DNA of 64,000 nucleotides from Nocardia transvalensis NBRC 15921. Lineage in GTDB: Bacteria > Actinomycetota > Actinomycetes > Mycobacteriales > Mycobacteriaceae. The stretch lies in the NCBI RefSeq assembly GCF_000308875.1, contig NZ_BAGL01000122.1:1-64000 (forward strand), given 5' to 3'. Of this stretch, positions 1 to 8,073 are shown piece by piece (within the stretch, counting starts at the first letter, position 1; each line of letters starts with the position of its first letter). Made by a program: the position numbers and the translations under genes. Below the pieces are notes generated by a model, which worked only from the letters and a program-made list of their open reading frames with translations, made no database searches and was not told the origin of the DNA.

Positions 1-3000
1 GCCCGCGCCCGTGATCAGCACGGTGCCGTCGGGTCGCCACGGCGACCCGACGGCCGGCTCGTAAGCGGGGACCAGCCGCGGCACCAGCACATCGCCGCCG
101 CGCGTGGCGATCTGGGGTTCACCCGCCGGCAGCGGGCTCGTCGCCCCGTCGTCGGTGTCGACGAGCAGGAAGCGGCCCGGATGTTCCGACTGCGCCGACC
201 GCACCAGCCCCCACACCGCCGCGGCGGCCGGATCGGTGACGGCCGCGCCGCCCACCGCCACCGCGCCGCGGGTGCGGATCGCCAGCAGTCCGGTATCGGC
301 CTCGCGCAACCACGCCCGGATCCGATCCAGCGCCGCGTCCAGCGCGGCCCGCACGCCCGTGGGCGTCGGCTCGAACGCGGGCAGGTCGAACCAGCTCAGG
401 TCCGGCCACGCCAGGCCCGGACCCTCGGCGGACGGCCGGATCCAGCCGAGCCGGTAGCGGGCCCCGAGGGCGCCGAGGGCCACCGGCCGCAGCACGAGCG
501 CCTCCACCGACAGCACCGCGCGACCACTCGCGTCGACCACGTCGACGGAGGTGTCGGTGCCCGTGGTCAGTCGCGCTCGCACCGCGCCCTCGGCGGGACC
601 GAAGAAGCGAATCCCGCGCCAGGAGAACGGCATCCGTATCGGCCCCGACGCGGCGGCCAGCGGATGCAGGACGGCGTCGAGCACCGCGGGATGAATGCGA
701 TGACCACCGGCGGGCATCCCGGCGACGACGGTCAGGTGGTCGTCGCCGCGCGTGGACACCTCCGTCGCGCCCCGGAACGCGGGCCCGTACTGATAACCCG
801 CCGCCGCGAGTTCGCGATACCGCGCGTCCAGGTCGGCGGCGACGGCCCCGTCCTGCGACCAGCCGCGCACCGACGTCTCGGCGGGCGCGATCGACGCGTC
901 GGCCGGGGCGGGGGACAAGGTCGCCTCGGCGTGCAGGACCCAGGCGCCGTCCGGCGGACGGGTGTGGACGGTCAGACCGCGACGCCCGCCGGGAGCGGGG
1001 GCGGCGACGGCGAGTTGCAGAGGGAGAGAACCGGTTTCGGGAATCGCCAGCGGTTCGAGGAGAGTGAGTTCCTCGATGTAGTCGTCACCGGCCCGCTCAC
1101 CCGCCAGCAACGCCATATCCACGAAGGCGGTCGCCGGGAGCAGTGCGGTGTCGTGGATGACGTGGTCGGACACCCATCCGGCCGAGCCGCGAGACAGGCT
1201 GCCGGAGAAGAGGAATCCGCCGTCGGCGAGTTCCAGGCAGCGGTCCAGCAGCGGGTGCCCGGTACGTTCGCGGTCCGCGCCCACGGTGTCGCCGGCATCG
1301 AGCCAGTACCGGCGATGCTGGAAGGCGTAGGTCGGCAGTACGTCCGGATCGGGGGTGACGCCGGGATACCATTCGATCGGCGTGCCGGCGGTATGCGCCG
1401 CCGCGAGCCCCGCGACGACCGCGTCCGGTTCGGTGCGCCGACCCGGCAGCAGCGGCGTCGTGGTCACGGCGGGGGTGCCGGAGAACGCCTCCCGCGCCAG
1501 AGCGGTGAGCGTGCTGCCCGGCCCGACCTCCACGAACACCCGCACGCCGTGGTCGTCGTGCAGGCCGCGCAGCCCGTCGAAGAACCGGACCGGACGGCGC
1601 ACCTGGTCGACCCAGTACCCCGGATCGCGCAGCCGCGCCGGATCCGCCAGCGCCCCGGTCACGTTCGACACGATCGGCAGCGCCGGCTCGTGGTACTCGA
1701 TACTCCGGCACACCCGCGCGAACTCGTCGAGCATCGGCTCCACCAGCGGCGAGTGGAAGGCGTGCGCCACCCGCAGCCGGGAGGTGCGCCGCCCCAGCGT
1801 CTCCAGGGTGGCGGCGATCTCGCCGACCGCGGTGTCGGCGCCCGACAGCACGACCGCGGAGGTGCCGTTGATCGCCGCCACCGACACCGCGTGCTCGCGG
1901 CCGACCAGCAGCGGCGTCACCTTGTGCTCGCCCGCGGCGACCGCGATCATGCTGCCGCGGCCCGGAAGCCGGTCCATCAGGCGGCCGCGCGCGGCCACCA
2001 GCGTCGCGGCGTCGGGCAGGCTCCACACACCCGCGAGATACGCGGCGGTGAGTTCCCCGATGGAGTGGCCGATCAGGAAATCCGGTCGCAGCCCGAAGGA
2101 TTCGGCCAGCCGGAACAGCGCCACTTCGACCGCGAACAGCGCCGCTTGCGTAAAGCTGGTGCGGGCCAGCGACTCCGCCGCCGCGGTGCCCGGTTCGGCG
2201 AACACAACCTCGGCCAGGTCGGCGTCCAGGTGCTCGGCGAAGTGACCGCAGACCTCGTCGAATGCCCGCGCGTAGACCGGGTGCGCGGCATACAGCTGGC
2301 GGCCCATGGCGACACGCTGCGCACCCTGCCCGGGGAACATGACGGCGGTCGCGACCGGCCCCGCGGGCGCGCTGCCGCGGACGACGGTGGGCGATTCCCC
2401 GCCCGCCGCGAGCGTATCCAGGGCCGCCAGCAACTCCCCGCGGTCCCGGCCGAACACGGCGGCGCGACGGGAGAATCGGGTCCGGGCCGCCGACGCGGCG
2501 CCGATCTCCGCGAGGGGCAGATCGGCATGCGCGCGGACGTGCCGCGCGAGCCCGGCCGCCTGCCCGGCCAGCGCCGCATCGCCGGGCCCCGACAGCACCC
2601 ACGTCGTGAACGGCGACAGTGGTTGCGGGCGGGCCGGTTTCGGATCCTCCGCGGGCGCCTGCTCGATGACGACGTGCGCGTTGGTGCCGCTGATCCCGAA
2701 CGACGACACCCCCGCCCGGCGCGGCCGCCCCGTCGCGGGCCACTCGCGCGCGGCGAGCGCCGGTCGCACCGCGCCCGCGGACCAGTCCACGTGCGGGGTC
2801 GGCTCGTCGACATGCAGTGTGGCCGGGACGATCCCGTGCCGCATCGCCATGATCATCTTGATCACCCCGGCCACACCGGCGGCGCCCTGGGTGTGCCCGA
2901 GATTCGATTTCACCGAACCCAGCCACAGCGGATCGCCGTCCCGGTCGCCGAACACCTCCAGCAGCGCGCGCACCTCGATCGGATCGCCGAGGGTGGTCCC

Positions 3001-4029
3001 GGTGCCGTGCCCGTCGACCGCGTCTATCTCACCGGGCGCGACGCCCGCCGCGGCGAGCGCCTGCCGGATCACCCGCGCCTGCGCGGCGCCGCTGGGCACC
3101 GTGAGGCCGGGGGAGTCGCCGTCGGAATTCACCGCCGACCCGCGCAGCACGGCCCACACCCGATGCCCGTGCCGCCGCGCCTCCGACAGCCGTTCCAGCA
3201 CCAGGACGCCGACGCCCTCGGCGAACCCGGTGCCGTCGGCCGCCGCCGCGTACGCCTTACACCGGCCGTCGCGGGCCAGGCCGCGCTGGCGGCTGAACTC
3301 CAGGAAACTCGACGGCGACGACATCACGGTCACCCCGCCCGCCAGCGCCAGGCCGCATTCGCCGCCGCGCAGCGCCTGCATCGCCTGATGCACCGCCACC
3401 AGCGACGAGGAGCACGCCGTATCCACGGTCACGGCGGGACCCGTGAACCCGAAGCTGTAGGCGATCCGGCCCGACAGCACGCCGCCCGCGCTGCCGGTGC
3501 CCAGCTGCGCCTCCAGCTCGCCGGGCACCTCGCGCAACCGGCTGGCGTAGTCGTGGTACATCGCGCCGACGAAGACGCCGCAATCGCTGTCGCGCAACGC
3601 CTTCGGATCCAGACCGGCCCGCTCCAGCGCCTCCCACGCGACCTCCAGCAGCAGCCGCTGCTGCGGATCCGTCGCCAGCGCCTCGCGCGGGGAGATGCCG
3701 AAGAAGTCGGCGTCGAAATCGAAGGGGGCGTCGAGGAATCCGCCGCCCTCGGCGGTGACGGTGCCCGGCCGGTCCGGGTCGTCGCCCAGCAGCGCCTCCG
3801 GATGCCAGCCGCGGTCGGTGGGGAAGGGCCCCACCGCCTCTCGCTCGTCGGCCACGAAATCCCACAGCTGCTGCGGGGACTCGATGCCGCCGGGATACCG
3901 GCACCCGATCCCCACCACCGCGATCGGCTCGCGGGGCGCGGCCTCCGCCCGGCGCAGTCGCGCGCGGGCGTCCAGCAGTGCGGCGGTGGCGCGCTCGAGA
4001 TAGTCGCGCATGGCGGTGTCGTCGGTCAC
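1..4029 (-). CDS. Modular type I polyketide synthase, KS-AT-DH-KR(start), 3' end outside window
   Basis: Extends a carrier-bound acyl chain by one malonate-derived unit in the cytoplasm. The 1343 visible residues start at a GTG with a GGAGGAG ribosome site 6 nt upstream. A short N-terminal docking helix (MRDYLERATAALLDARARL) is followed by a ketosynthase (about 34-460; Cys206 in TACSSSL, His341 in HGTGT, His379 in NLGH). The acyltransferase (about 555-870) has Ser656 in GHSIG and HAFH at 756-759, the pattern of malonyl-CoA specificity. The dehydratase (about 925-1210) has His956 and Asp1118 (HPAVLDAVLH), but the usual Gly of HxxxGxxxxP is Asp. The last visible residues, TVLITGAG, match the start of a ketoreductase nucleotide fold. 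It lies 49 nt after the ligase-ACP gene, and docking tails on both proteins suggest direct chain transfer. ACP and any release domain are outside the window. Confidence 0.95.
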   Translation of the reverse strand, partial: MTDDTAMRDYLERATAALLDARARLRRAEAAPREPIAVVGIGCRYPGGIESPQQLWDFVADEREAVGPFPTDRGWHPEALLGDDPDRPGTVTAEGGGFLDAPFDFDADFFGISPREALATDPQQRLLLEVAWEALERAGLDPKALRDSDCGVFVGAMYHDYASRLREVPGELEAQLGTGSAGGVLSGRIAYSFGFTGPAVTVDTACSSSLVAVHQAMQALRGGECGLALAGGVTVMSSPSSFLEFSRQRGLARDGRCKAYAAAADGTGFAEGVGVLVLERLSEARRHGHRVWAVLRGSAVNSDGDSPGLTVPSGAAQARVIRQALAAAGVAPGEIDAVDGHGTGTTLGDPIEVRALLEVFGDRDGDPLWLGSVKSNLGHTQGAAGVAGVIKMIMAMRHGIVPATLHVDEPTPHVDWSAGAVRPALAAREWPATGRPRRAGVSSFGISGTNAHVVIEQAPAEDPKPARPQPLSPFTTWVLSGPGDAALAGQAAGLARHVRAHADLPLAEIGAASAARTRFSRRAAVFGRDRGELLAALDTLAAGGESPTVVRGSAPAGPVATAVMFPGQGAQRVAMGRQLYAAHPVYARAFDEVCGHFAEHLDADLAEVVFAEPGTAAAESLARTSFTQAALFAVEVALFRLAESFGLRPDFLIGHSIGELTAAYLAGVWSLPDAATLVAARGRLMDRLPGRGSMIAVAAGEHKVTPLLVGREHAVSVAAINGTSAVVLSGADTAVGEIAATLETLGRRTSRLRVAHAFHSPLVEPMLDEFARVCRSIEYHEPALPIVSNVTGALADPARLRDPGYWVDQVRRPVRFFDGLRGLHDDHGVRVFVEVGPGSTLTALAREAFSGTPAVTTTPLLPGRRTEPDAVVAGLAAAHTAGTPIEWYPGVTPDPDVLPTYAFQHRRYWLDAGDTVGADRERTGHPLLDRCLELADGGFLFSGSLSRGSAGWVSDHVIHDTALLPATAFVDMALLAGERAGDDYIEELTLLEPLAIPETGSLPLQLAVAAPAPGGRRGLTVHTRPPDGAWVLHAEATLSPAPADASIAPAETSVRGWSQDGAVAADLDARYRELAAAGYQYGPAFRGATEVSTRGDDHLTVVAGMPAGGHRIHPAVLDAVLHPLAAASGPIRMPFSWRGIRFFGPAEGAVRARLTTGTDTSVDVVDASGRAVLSVEALVLRPVALGALGARYRLGWIRPSAEGPGLAWPDLSWFDLPAFEPTPTGVRAALDAALDRIRAWLREADTGLLAIRTRGAVAVGGAAVTDPAAAAVWGLVRSAQSEHPGRFLLVDTDDGATSPLPAGEPQIATRGGDVLVPRLVPAYEPAVGSPWRPDGTVLITGAG

Positions 4030-4078
4030 GGGATGCTCCTCCCCAGCGGCAGGGCTCGAGTGGTCGGGGGACGGTGGT

Positions 4079-6199
4079 TCAGCGTGTTCCGAGCTCCGCG
4101 TCGAGCAGGTCGAACAGCTCGCGGTCGGTCGCGCCGGTGAGGTCGGCCGGGGCCGCGTCGCCGGAGCCGGTGAGGTGGTCGAGGGAGGTGCGCAGGCGGG
4201 CGCGCAGTTCGGCCCGGACGGCCGGGTCGAGGGTGTCGTGCCGCAGCGCGCGCTCGAATTCGGTGATCCGGTCGAGGATCGCGGGGCGCGCGCCGCGCGT
4301 CGCGAGCCGGGTACGCAGGTGCAGTACCAGCGCGCCGACCGTGGGGTGATCGAACAGCGCCGTACTGGGCAGGTCCAGCTGAAGGGTCTCGCCGAGGTGG
4401 CGGGCCAGCTCCACCGCGGCCAGTGAACCCAGCCCGATATCGCGCAACCGGTCGTCCTCCGCGAGGACCGGCGGCGCGCCGCGAATGGTCCGGGCCAGAC
4501 CGGCCGCCACCACGTCGAAGACGAGGCGGTACTGCTCGTCCGGCGGCAGCGACGGCAGCTCGCGCAGCCACTGCGGCGCGACCGGGGTGTGCGAAGGCGT
4601 TGCGGCAGTAGGTGTCTCGGCCGCCTCGTCGATATCCGGCGAGTCGAAGACGCTGTAGTCGTCCGCGGCGAGGGCTGCGCGGATACCGACCTTGTCGATC
4701 TTGCCCATCGCGTTGCGCGGGATCTGCCCGGCGTGCACCACCCGCGTCGGCAGCTTGTAGCGCGCCAGCTCGCCCTCGGCGAACCGCCGCAGCTCGGCCA
4801 GCGCCGGACGGATACCGGCGCGGCCGGTCACGACCGCGACGACGCTCTCGCCCTCGTGCGGATCGGGTACCCCGACCACCGCCACGTCCTCGACGCCCGG
4901 GAAGCGTTCCAGCACGTGCTCGACCTCGGCCGAGTACACGTTGTCACCCCCGACGATGATCATGTCCTTGCGCCGGTCGACCAGGTACAGGCAGCCGTCG
5001 GCATCCAGATATCCGATATCGCCGGTGCGGAACCAGCCGTCCGCGAAGGCCGCCGCGGTGGCCTCGGGCGCGTCGCGGTAGCCGCGCGAGACGGTCGGGG
5101 CGCGCAGGCACACCTCGCCCCGCTCACCGGGTTCGAGCGGTGCGCCACCGGCGGGATCGACGATCCGGATCTCGGTGTAGGGCAGGACGAGACCGGCCGA
5201 CCCCGGATGCTCCGCGGTCCGGTCGGCGGGCAGGCAGGTCGCGAACAGGGTCTCGGTCAGGCCGTAGGCCTGTTGCAGCGCGATGCCCCGCGCCCGATAC
5301 CGCTCGATCAGCGGGGCCGGGGCGGGTGCGCCCGCGGTGACCGCGGTGCGCAGCGCCGACAGATCCGCCTCCGGGAACTCCGCGAGCGCCGCGACCGCCG
5401 CGAACATGGCCGGGACCGCGAACACCGTGGTCACCCGGTAGTCGACGAGATCCGCGAGCATCCGCGGCGCCTGGAAGTCGCGGCGCAGCACCACGGTGCC
5501 GCCGCGCGTGAGCGTGCGCAGCGCGAAACAGCCCAGCGGCGCGGTGTGGAACAGGGGAGCGACGACGAGCGTCACGTCCAGCGGCAGGGCCGGCGCCACC
5601 ATGTCCATATTGACGCCGTTCCACCACAGATTGCCGTGCGTGAGTTCGACGCCCTTGGGGCGGCCCGTGGTGCCCGACGTATAGGCCAGCATGGCGAGCC
5701 GGTCGGCCGGACACGGCACCGGATCGGGCGCCGGCAGATCGTCCGCCGGCAGTGTTTCCCAAGGGGCGCTCGGTGTTTCGTCGATATCGGCCGCCGGATC
5801 ACCGGGGACCAGCAGCAGGCGGGTCCCCTCCGGCGCGGCGGCGTCCGCGATTTCCCGGTGCCCCGGCTCCACCACGAGGGTGTGCGGTGCGCAGTCGCCG
5901 AGGACCACCGCCACCTCGGGCGCGGTCAGCCGCGAATTCACCGGCACGAACACCGATCCCAGCCGCGTCGCCGCCAGGAAGGTCGCGAGGAACGTCACGC
6001 TGTTGCCGCCCAGGTACACCACCCGGTCCCCGTCCCCCGCGCCCCCGGCGGCCAGCACCGCCGCGAGCCTGCGCGCCTGCGCGGCCACCACGGCATAGCT
6101 GTAGGTGCCGCCCTCGTACACCACCGCCACCCGCCGCCCGGCCCGCGCGGCCAGGTCGTCGACGCGTGCGGCCGCGCCCAGATCCACCGTCCCCGTCAT
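4079..6199 (-). CDS. Acyl-AMP ligase fused to ACP with C-terminal docking tail (PKS loading protein)
   Basis: A 706-residue adenylate-forming (ANL) enzyme fused to a carrier protein. It probably activates a carboxylic acid starter as an adenylate and loads it onto its own ACP. The AMP-binding P-loop YTSGTTGRPKG lies in the N-terminal half. RKDMIIVGGDNVYSAEVE and the C-terminal lysine region NAMGKIDK complete the ligase. The carrier domain near residues 580-635 carries DIGLGS with the phosphopantetheine serine at 592. The last residues, TDRELFDLLDAELG, resemble class 1 PKS docking helices and would pair with the docking helix of the next protein. Start: ATG with GGAGG 4 nt upstream. The gene sits 35 nt after the MqnA-like gene. 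I see no clear FAAL-type insertion, and the starter cannot be read from sequence; aromatic and aliphatic acids are both possible. Confidence 0.92.
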   Translation of the reverse strand: MTGTVDLGAAARVDDLAARAGRRVAVVYEGGTYSYAVVAAQARRLAAVLAAGGAGDGDRVVYLGGNSVTFLATFLAATRLGSVFVPVNSRLTAPEVAVVLGDCAPHTLVVEPGHREIADAAAPEGTRLLLVPGDPAADIDETPSAPWETLPADDLPAPDPVPCPADRLAMLAYTSGTTGRPKGVELTHGNLWWNGVNMDMVAPALPLDVTLVVAPLFHTAPLGCFALRTLTRGGTVVLRRDFQAPRMLADLVDYRVTTVFAVPAMFAAVAALAEFPEADLSALRTAVTAGAPAPAPLIERYRARGIALQQAYGLTETLFATCLPADRTAEHPGSAGLVLPYTEIRIVDPAGGAPLEPGERGEVCLRAPTVSRGYRDAPEATAAAFADGWFRTGDIGYLDADGCLYLVDRRKDMIIVGGDNVYSAEVEHVLERFPGVEDVAVVGVPDPHEGESVVAVVTGRAGIRPALAELRRFAEGELARYKLPTRVVHAGQIPRNAMGKIDKVGIRAALAADDYSVFDSPDIDEAAETPTAATPSHTPVAPQWLRELPSLPPDEQYRLVFDVVAAGLARTIRGAPPVLAEDDRLRDIGLGSLAAVELARHLGETLQLDLPSTALFDHPTVGALVLHLRTRLATRGARPAILDRITEFERALRHDTLDPAVRAELRARLRTSLDHLTGSGDAAPADLTGATDRELFDLLDAELGTR

Positions 6200-6234
6200 C
6201 CATCCTCCCGGTGTCGTCGGTTACCGCCGCCGCG

Positions 6235-7134
6235 TCACGCCGAATCCGGCAGTGCCACAGGCAGGCTCGCGGGAAATCCCGCCCGCCGCGCGAACTCGGC
6301 GATCCCGGCGAGGTGCCGGGGCCCGAGCCCGAAGTCGAGTGCGCCGGTGTAGTAGCGCCGCAGCGTGTCCGCGTCGAATTCCTCCCAGCGCGCGGCCCTT
6401 TCGCACAGCTCGTCCATCTCGGTGAGCGCGAGATCCCGCGCGGCGAGCAGGTCGCTGTGCACGCGGTGCACCGTCTCCGGTTCGCGCGCGGCGAACTCGC
6501 GCCGCACCCCGAGGACGGCGAAGACGAACGGCAGCCCCGTCCAGTCCCGCCACATCTGCCCGAGGTCGTGCACGGCCAAACCCCGTGCGGGAGCGTCGAA
6601 CAGCGCGGTGCGCAGCGCCACGTCGCCGATCAGCACGGCGGCCGGGGCCTGGGTGAACATGATCGCCGGATCGGGCGGGCTCACGAAGAACCGCGGCCGC
6701 ACCCCGACGCATTCGCTGAGCAGCAGCCGGGCCAGGCGCACCGAGGTGCGGCTGGTCGAACTCAGCGCCACCGGAACGCCGTCCAGCCGGTCCAGCGGCA
6801 CCCGGCTCACGATCAGGCACGACATCACCGGCCCGTCGCAGCCGATCGCCAGATCCGGCAGCAGCTCCAGATCGTCCGCGTGCGAGAGATATTCGACCAG
6901 GCTGATCGGCCCGAGATCGAGCCTGCCCGCGGCGAGCGCGTCGCTCAGATCGTCGGGGGTGCCGTGCACCAGATCGAGTTCGATCAGGTTGCCGGTGCGG
7001 GCCAGCCCCCACAGGATGGGTAGCCAGTTGAGGAAGTCGATATGACCGACCCGCGGACGAGGCCGCACGGTCGTGCGGTGGCCGGTGCGGGCGGCCGGGC
7101 CGGACAGTGAGCGCATAGGCTCACTGTCGTCCAC
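6235..7134 (-). CDS. mqnA: MqnA-like chorismate dehydratase (menaquinone/futalosine family)
   Basis: A 299-residue protein of the MqnA/MqnD periplasmic-binding-like fold. MqnA converts chorismate to 3-[(1-carboxyvinyl)oxy]benzoate, the first step of the futalosine menaquinone pathway. Conserved blocks are RPRVGHIDFLNWLP, DLGPISLVEYL, GCDGPVMSCLIVS, STSRTSVRLA, AAVLIGDVALR and WTGLPFVFAV; these closely resemble what I recall of streptomycete MqnA. No other futalosine gene is in the window; instead the gene heads an operon with a ligase-ACP and a PKS, so it may supply an aromatic starter. The start is uncertain: GTG 7134 is the longest, ATG 7116 is an alternative, and neither has a good ribosome site. 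An inverted repeat spans the ATG. The family call is firm; the pathway is inferred. Confidence 0.85.
   Translation of the reverse strand: MDDSEPMRSLSGPAARTGHRTTVRPRPRVGHIDFLNWLPILWGLARTGNLIELDLVHGTPDDLSDALAAGRLDLGPISLVEYLSHADDLELLPDLAIGCDGPVMSCLIVSRVPLDRLDGVPVALSSTSRTSVRLARLLLSECVGVRPRFFVSPPDPAIMFTQAPAAVLIGDVALRTALFDAPARGLAVHDLGQMWRDWTGLPFVFAVLGVRREFAAREPETVHRVHSDLLAARDLALTEMDELCERAARWEEFDADTLRRYYTGALDFGLGPRHLAGIAEFARRAGFPASLPVALPDSA
7103..7128. promoter_or_regulatory. Inverted repeat spanning the mqnA-like start region
   Basis: Perfect 9-bp arms GACAGTGAG and CTCACTGTC with an 8-nt spacer. The spacer contains the candidate ATG at 7116. It could be an operator for the neighbouring TetR protein or an mRNA hairpin that masks the start. 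Confidence 0.4.
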
Positions 7135-7197
7135 CGGTGCAGGGGCGGTAACCCCTACGCGGCCCCTAAGGTCGCCGTCTCACCGAACGGTTGTGCG

Positions 7198-7827
7198 CTA
7201 CACCGCGATCCGATCGGGATCGGTCGCGTGCTCGCGCAGCAACCGCAGCATCGCCGTGCGGGCCCGGTCGAAGACGGCCGTATCGTCCAGCAGGGTCGCG
7301 TCGGCGACGGCGCTGCGCTCGATGGCGGCCAGCTCGAAGGCCAGCTGCGCCGGATCGGTTCCGGGGGTGATCTCGCCCAGTTGCTGGGCCTCCACGATGG
7401 TCTGGCGGTGGAAGTCGTGCCACTGCTGCCACACCGACACGATCGCGTCGCGCACCCGGCCGGGCCGCGACCCGTACTCGGACCCGACAGACAGGAAGAA
7501 GCAGGCGCCGTCGGCCGCGGCGTCCTTGCTGGTGTGGTCCAGCCACGCCTCGCACAGCGTGCGCAGCCGGTCGATGCCCGAGGGCCGGCGCAGCGCCGGG
7601 CCGATCACCTCGGCGACGAATGTCGACTTGGCCTCCTCGATGGCGGCCAGCTGCAACTCCTCCTTCGACCCGAACAGGCCGAAGACGCCGCTCTTGCTGG
7701 CGCCGAGCGCGGTGGCCAGCCGGCCGATGGTGAGCCGGTCCAGGCCCTCCACCGCGCCGACCTGAACCGCTTCGCGCAGGATCGCGCGACGGGTGTCGTG
7801 CCCGCGTGCCGGGCGAGTCTCGGTCAT
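7198..7827 (-). CDS. TetR family transcriptional regulator
   Basis: A 209-residue repressor-type regulator. The N-terminal helix-turn-helix is at about residues 12-58 (DTRRAILREAVQVGAVEG, then LTIGRLATALGASKSGVFGLFGSK), followed by a helical ligand-binding domain of the TetR_C_6/YxaF-like type. It is divergent from a DHA2 exporter, and the intergenic region holds several CGAACG dyads, so control of the exporter and of itself is likely. It is also 63 nt upstream of the mqnA-ligase-PKS genes in the same direction, so it may be co-transcribed with them or control them. The start is ATG; the ribosome site is weak. Confidence 0.93.
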   Translation of the reverse strand: MTETRPARGHDTRRAILREAVQVGAVEGLDRLTIGRLATALGASKSGVFGLFGSKEELQLAAIEEAKSTFVAEVIGPALRRPSGIDRLRTLCEAWLDHTSKDAAADGACFFLSVGSEYGSRPGRVRDAIVSVWQQWHDFHRQTIVEAQQLGEITPGTDPAQLAFELAAIERSAVADATLLDDTAVFDRARTAMLRLLREHATDPDRIAV

Positions 7828-7887
7828 CGACCCCAGTCTCCTTCTTCACCTGCCCTGTAGGGCATACCCCTGGACAGTCATCCTAGC

Positions 7888-7901
7888 CGAACGGTCGTTC
7901 G
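7888..7901. promoter_or_regulatory. Candidate TetR operator 1 (CGAACG-GT-CGTTCG)
   Basis: A perfect 6-bp dyad with a 2-bp centre in the tetR/exporter divergent region, 61 bp upstream of the tetR start. The same CGAACG half site recurs at 8009-8022 and 8037-8046. Confidence 0.55.
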
Positions 7902-8008
7902 TGAAGTTCGTGCCCGCGGTCGGTGCCGCCGCCCGTGCTTCGCGCAGTTCGCCGAGTACGGGCGGGGTACCCAGGTTCAGGTAGCTCGACACCTCGTCTT
8001 GACCGAAA

Positions 8009-8046
8009 CGAACGATCGTGCGTTAATTATCGCGCACGAACGTTCG
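8009..8046. promoter_or_regulatory. Candidate TetR operators 2 and 3 before the exporter
   Basis: Two further sites: CGAACGATCGTGCG at 8009-8022 (one mismatch to the dyad) and the palindrome CGAACGTTCG at 8037-8046. The TCGTGCG and CGCACGA arms between them form an inverted repeat around an AT-rich TTAATTAT core. They lie 28-65 bp before the exporter GTG start, where repressor binding would block transcription. Confidence 0.5.
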
Positions 8047-8073
8047 GTTCAACAACTGTGAGGACTTTCCGAT

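Noticed and set aside
181..4140. A 1319-codon plus-strand open frame opposite the PKS
   Set aside because: Arg/Gly/Ala-rich translation with no domain; the minus strand encodes a full set of PKS motifs. It is a GC-skew shadow.
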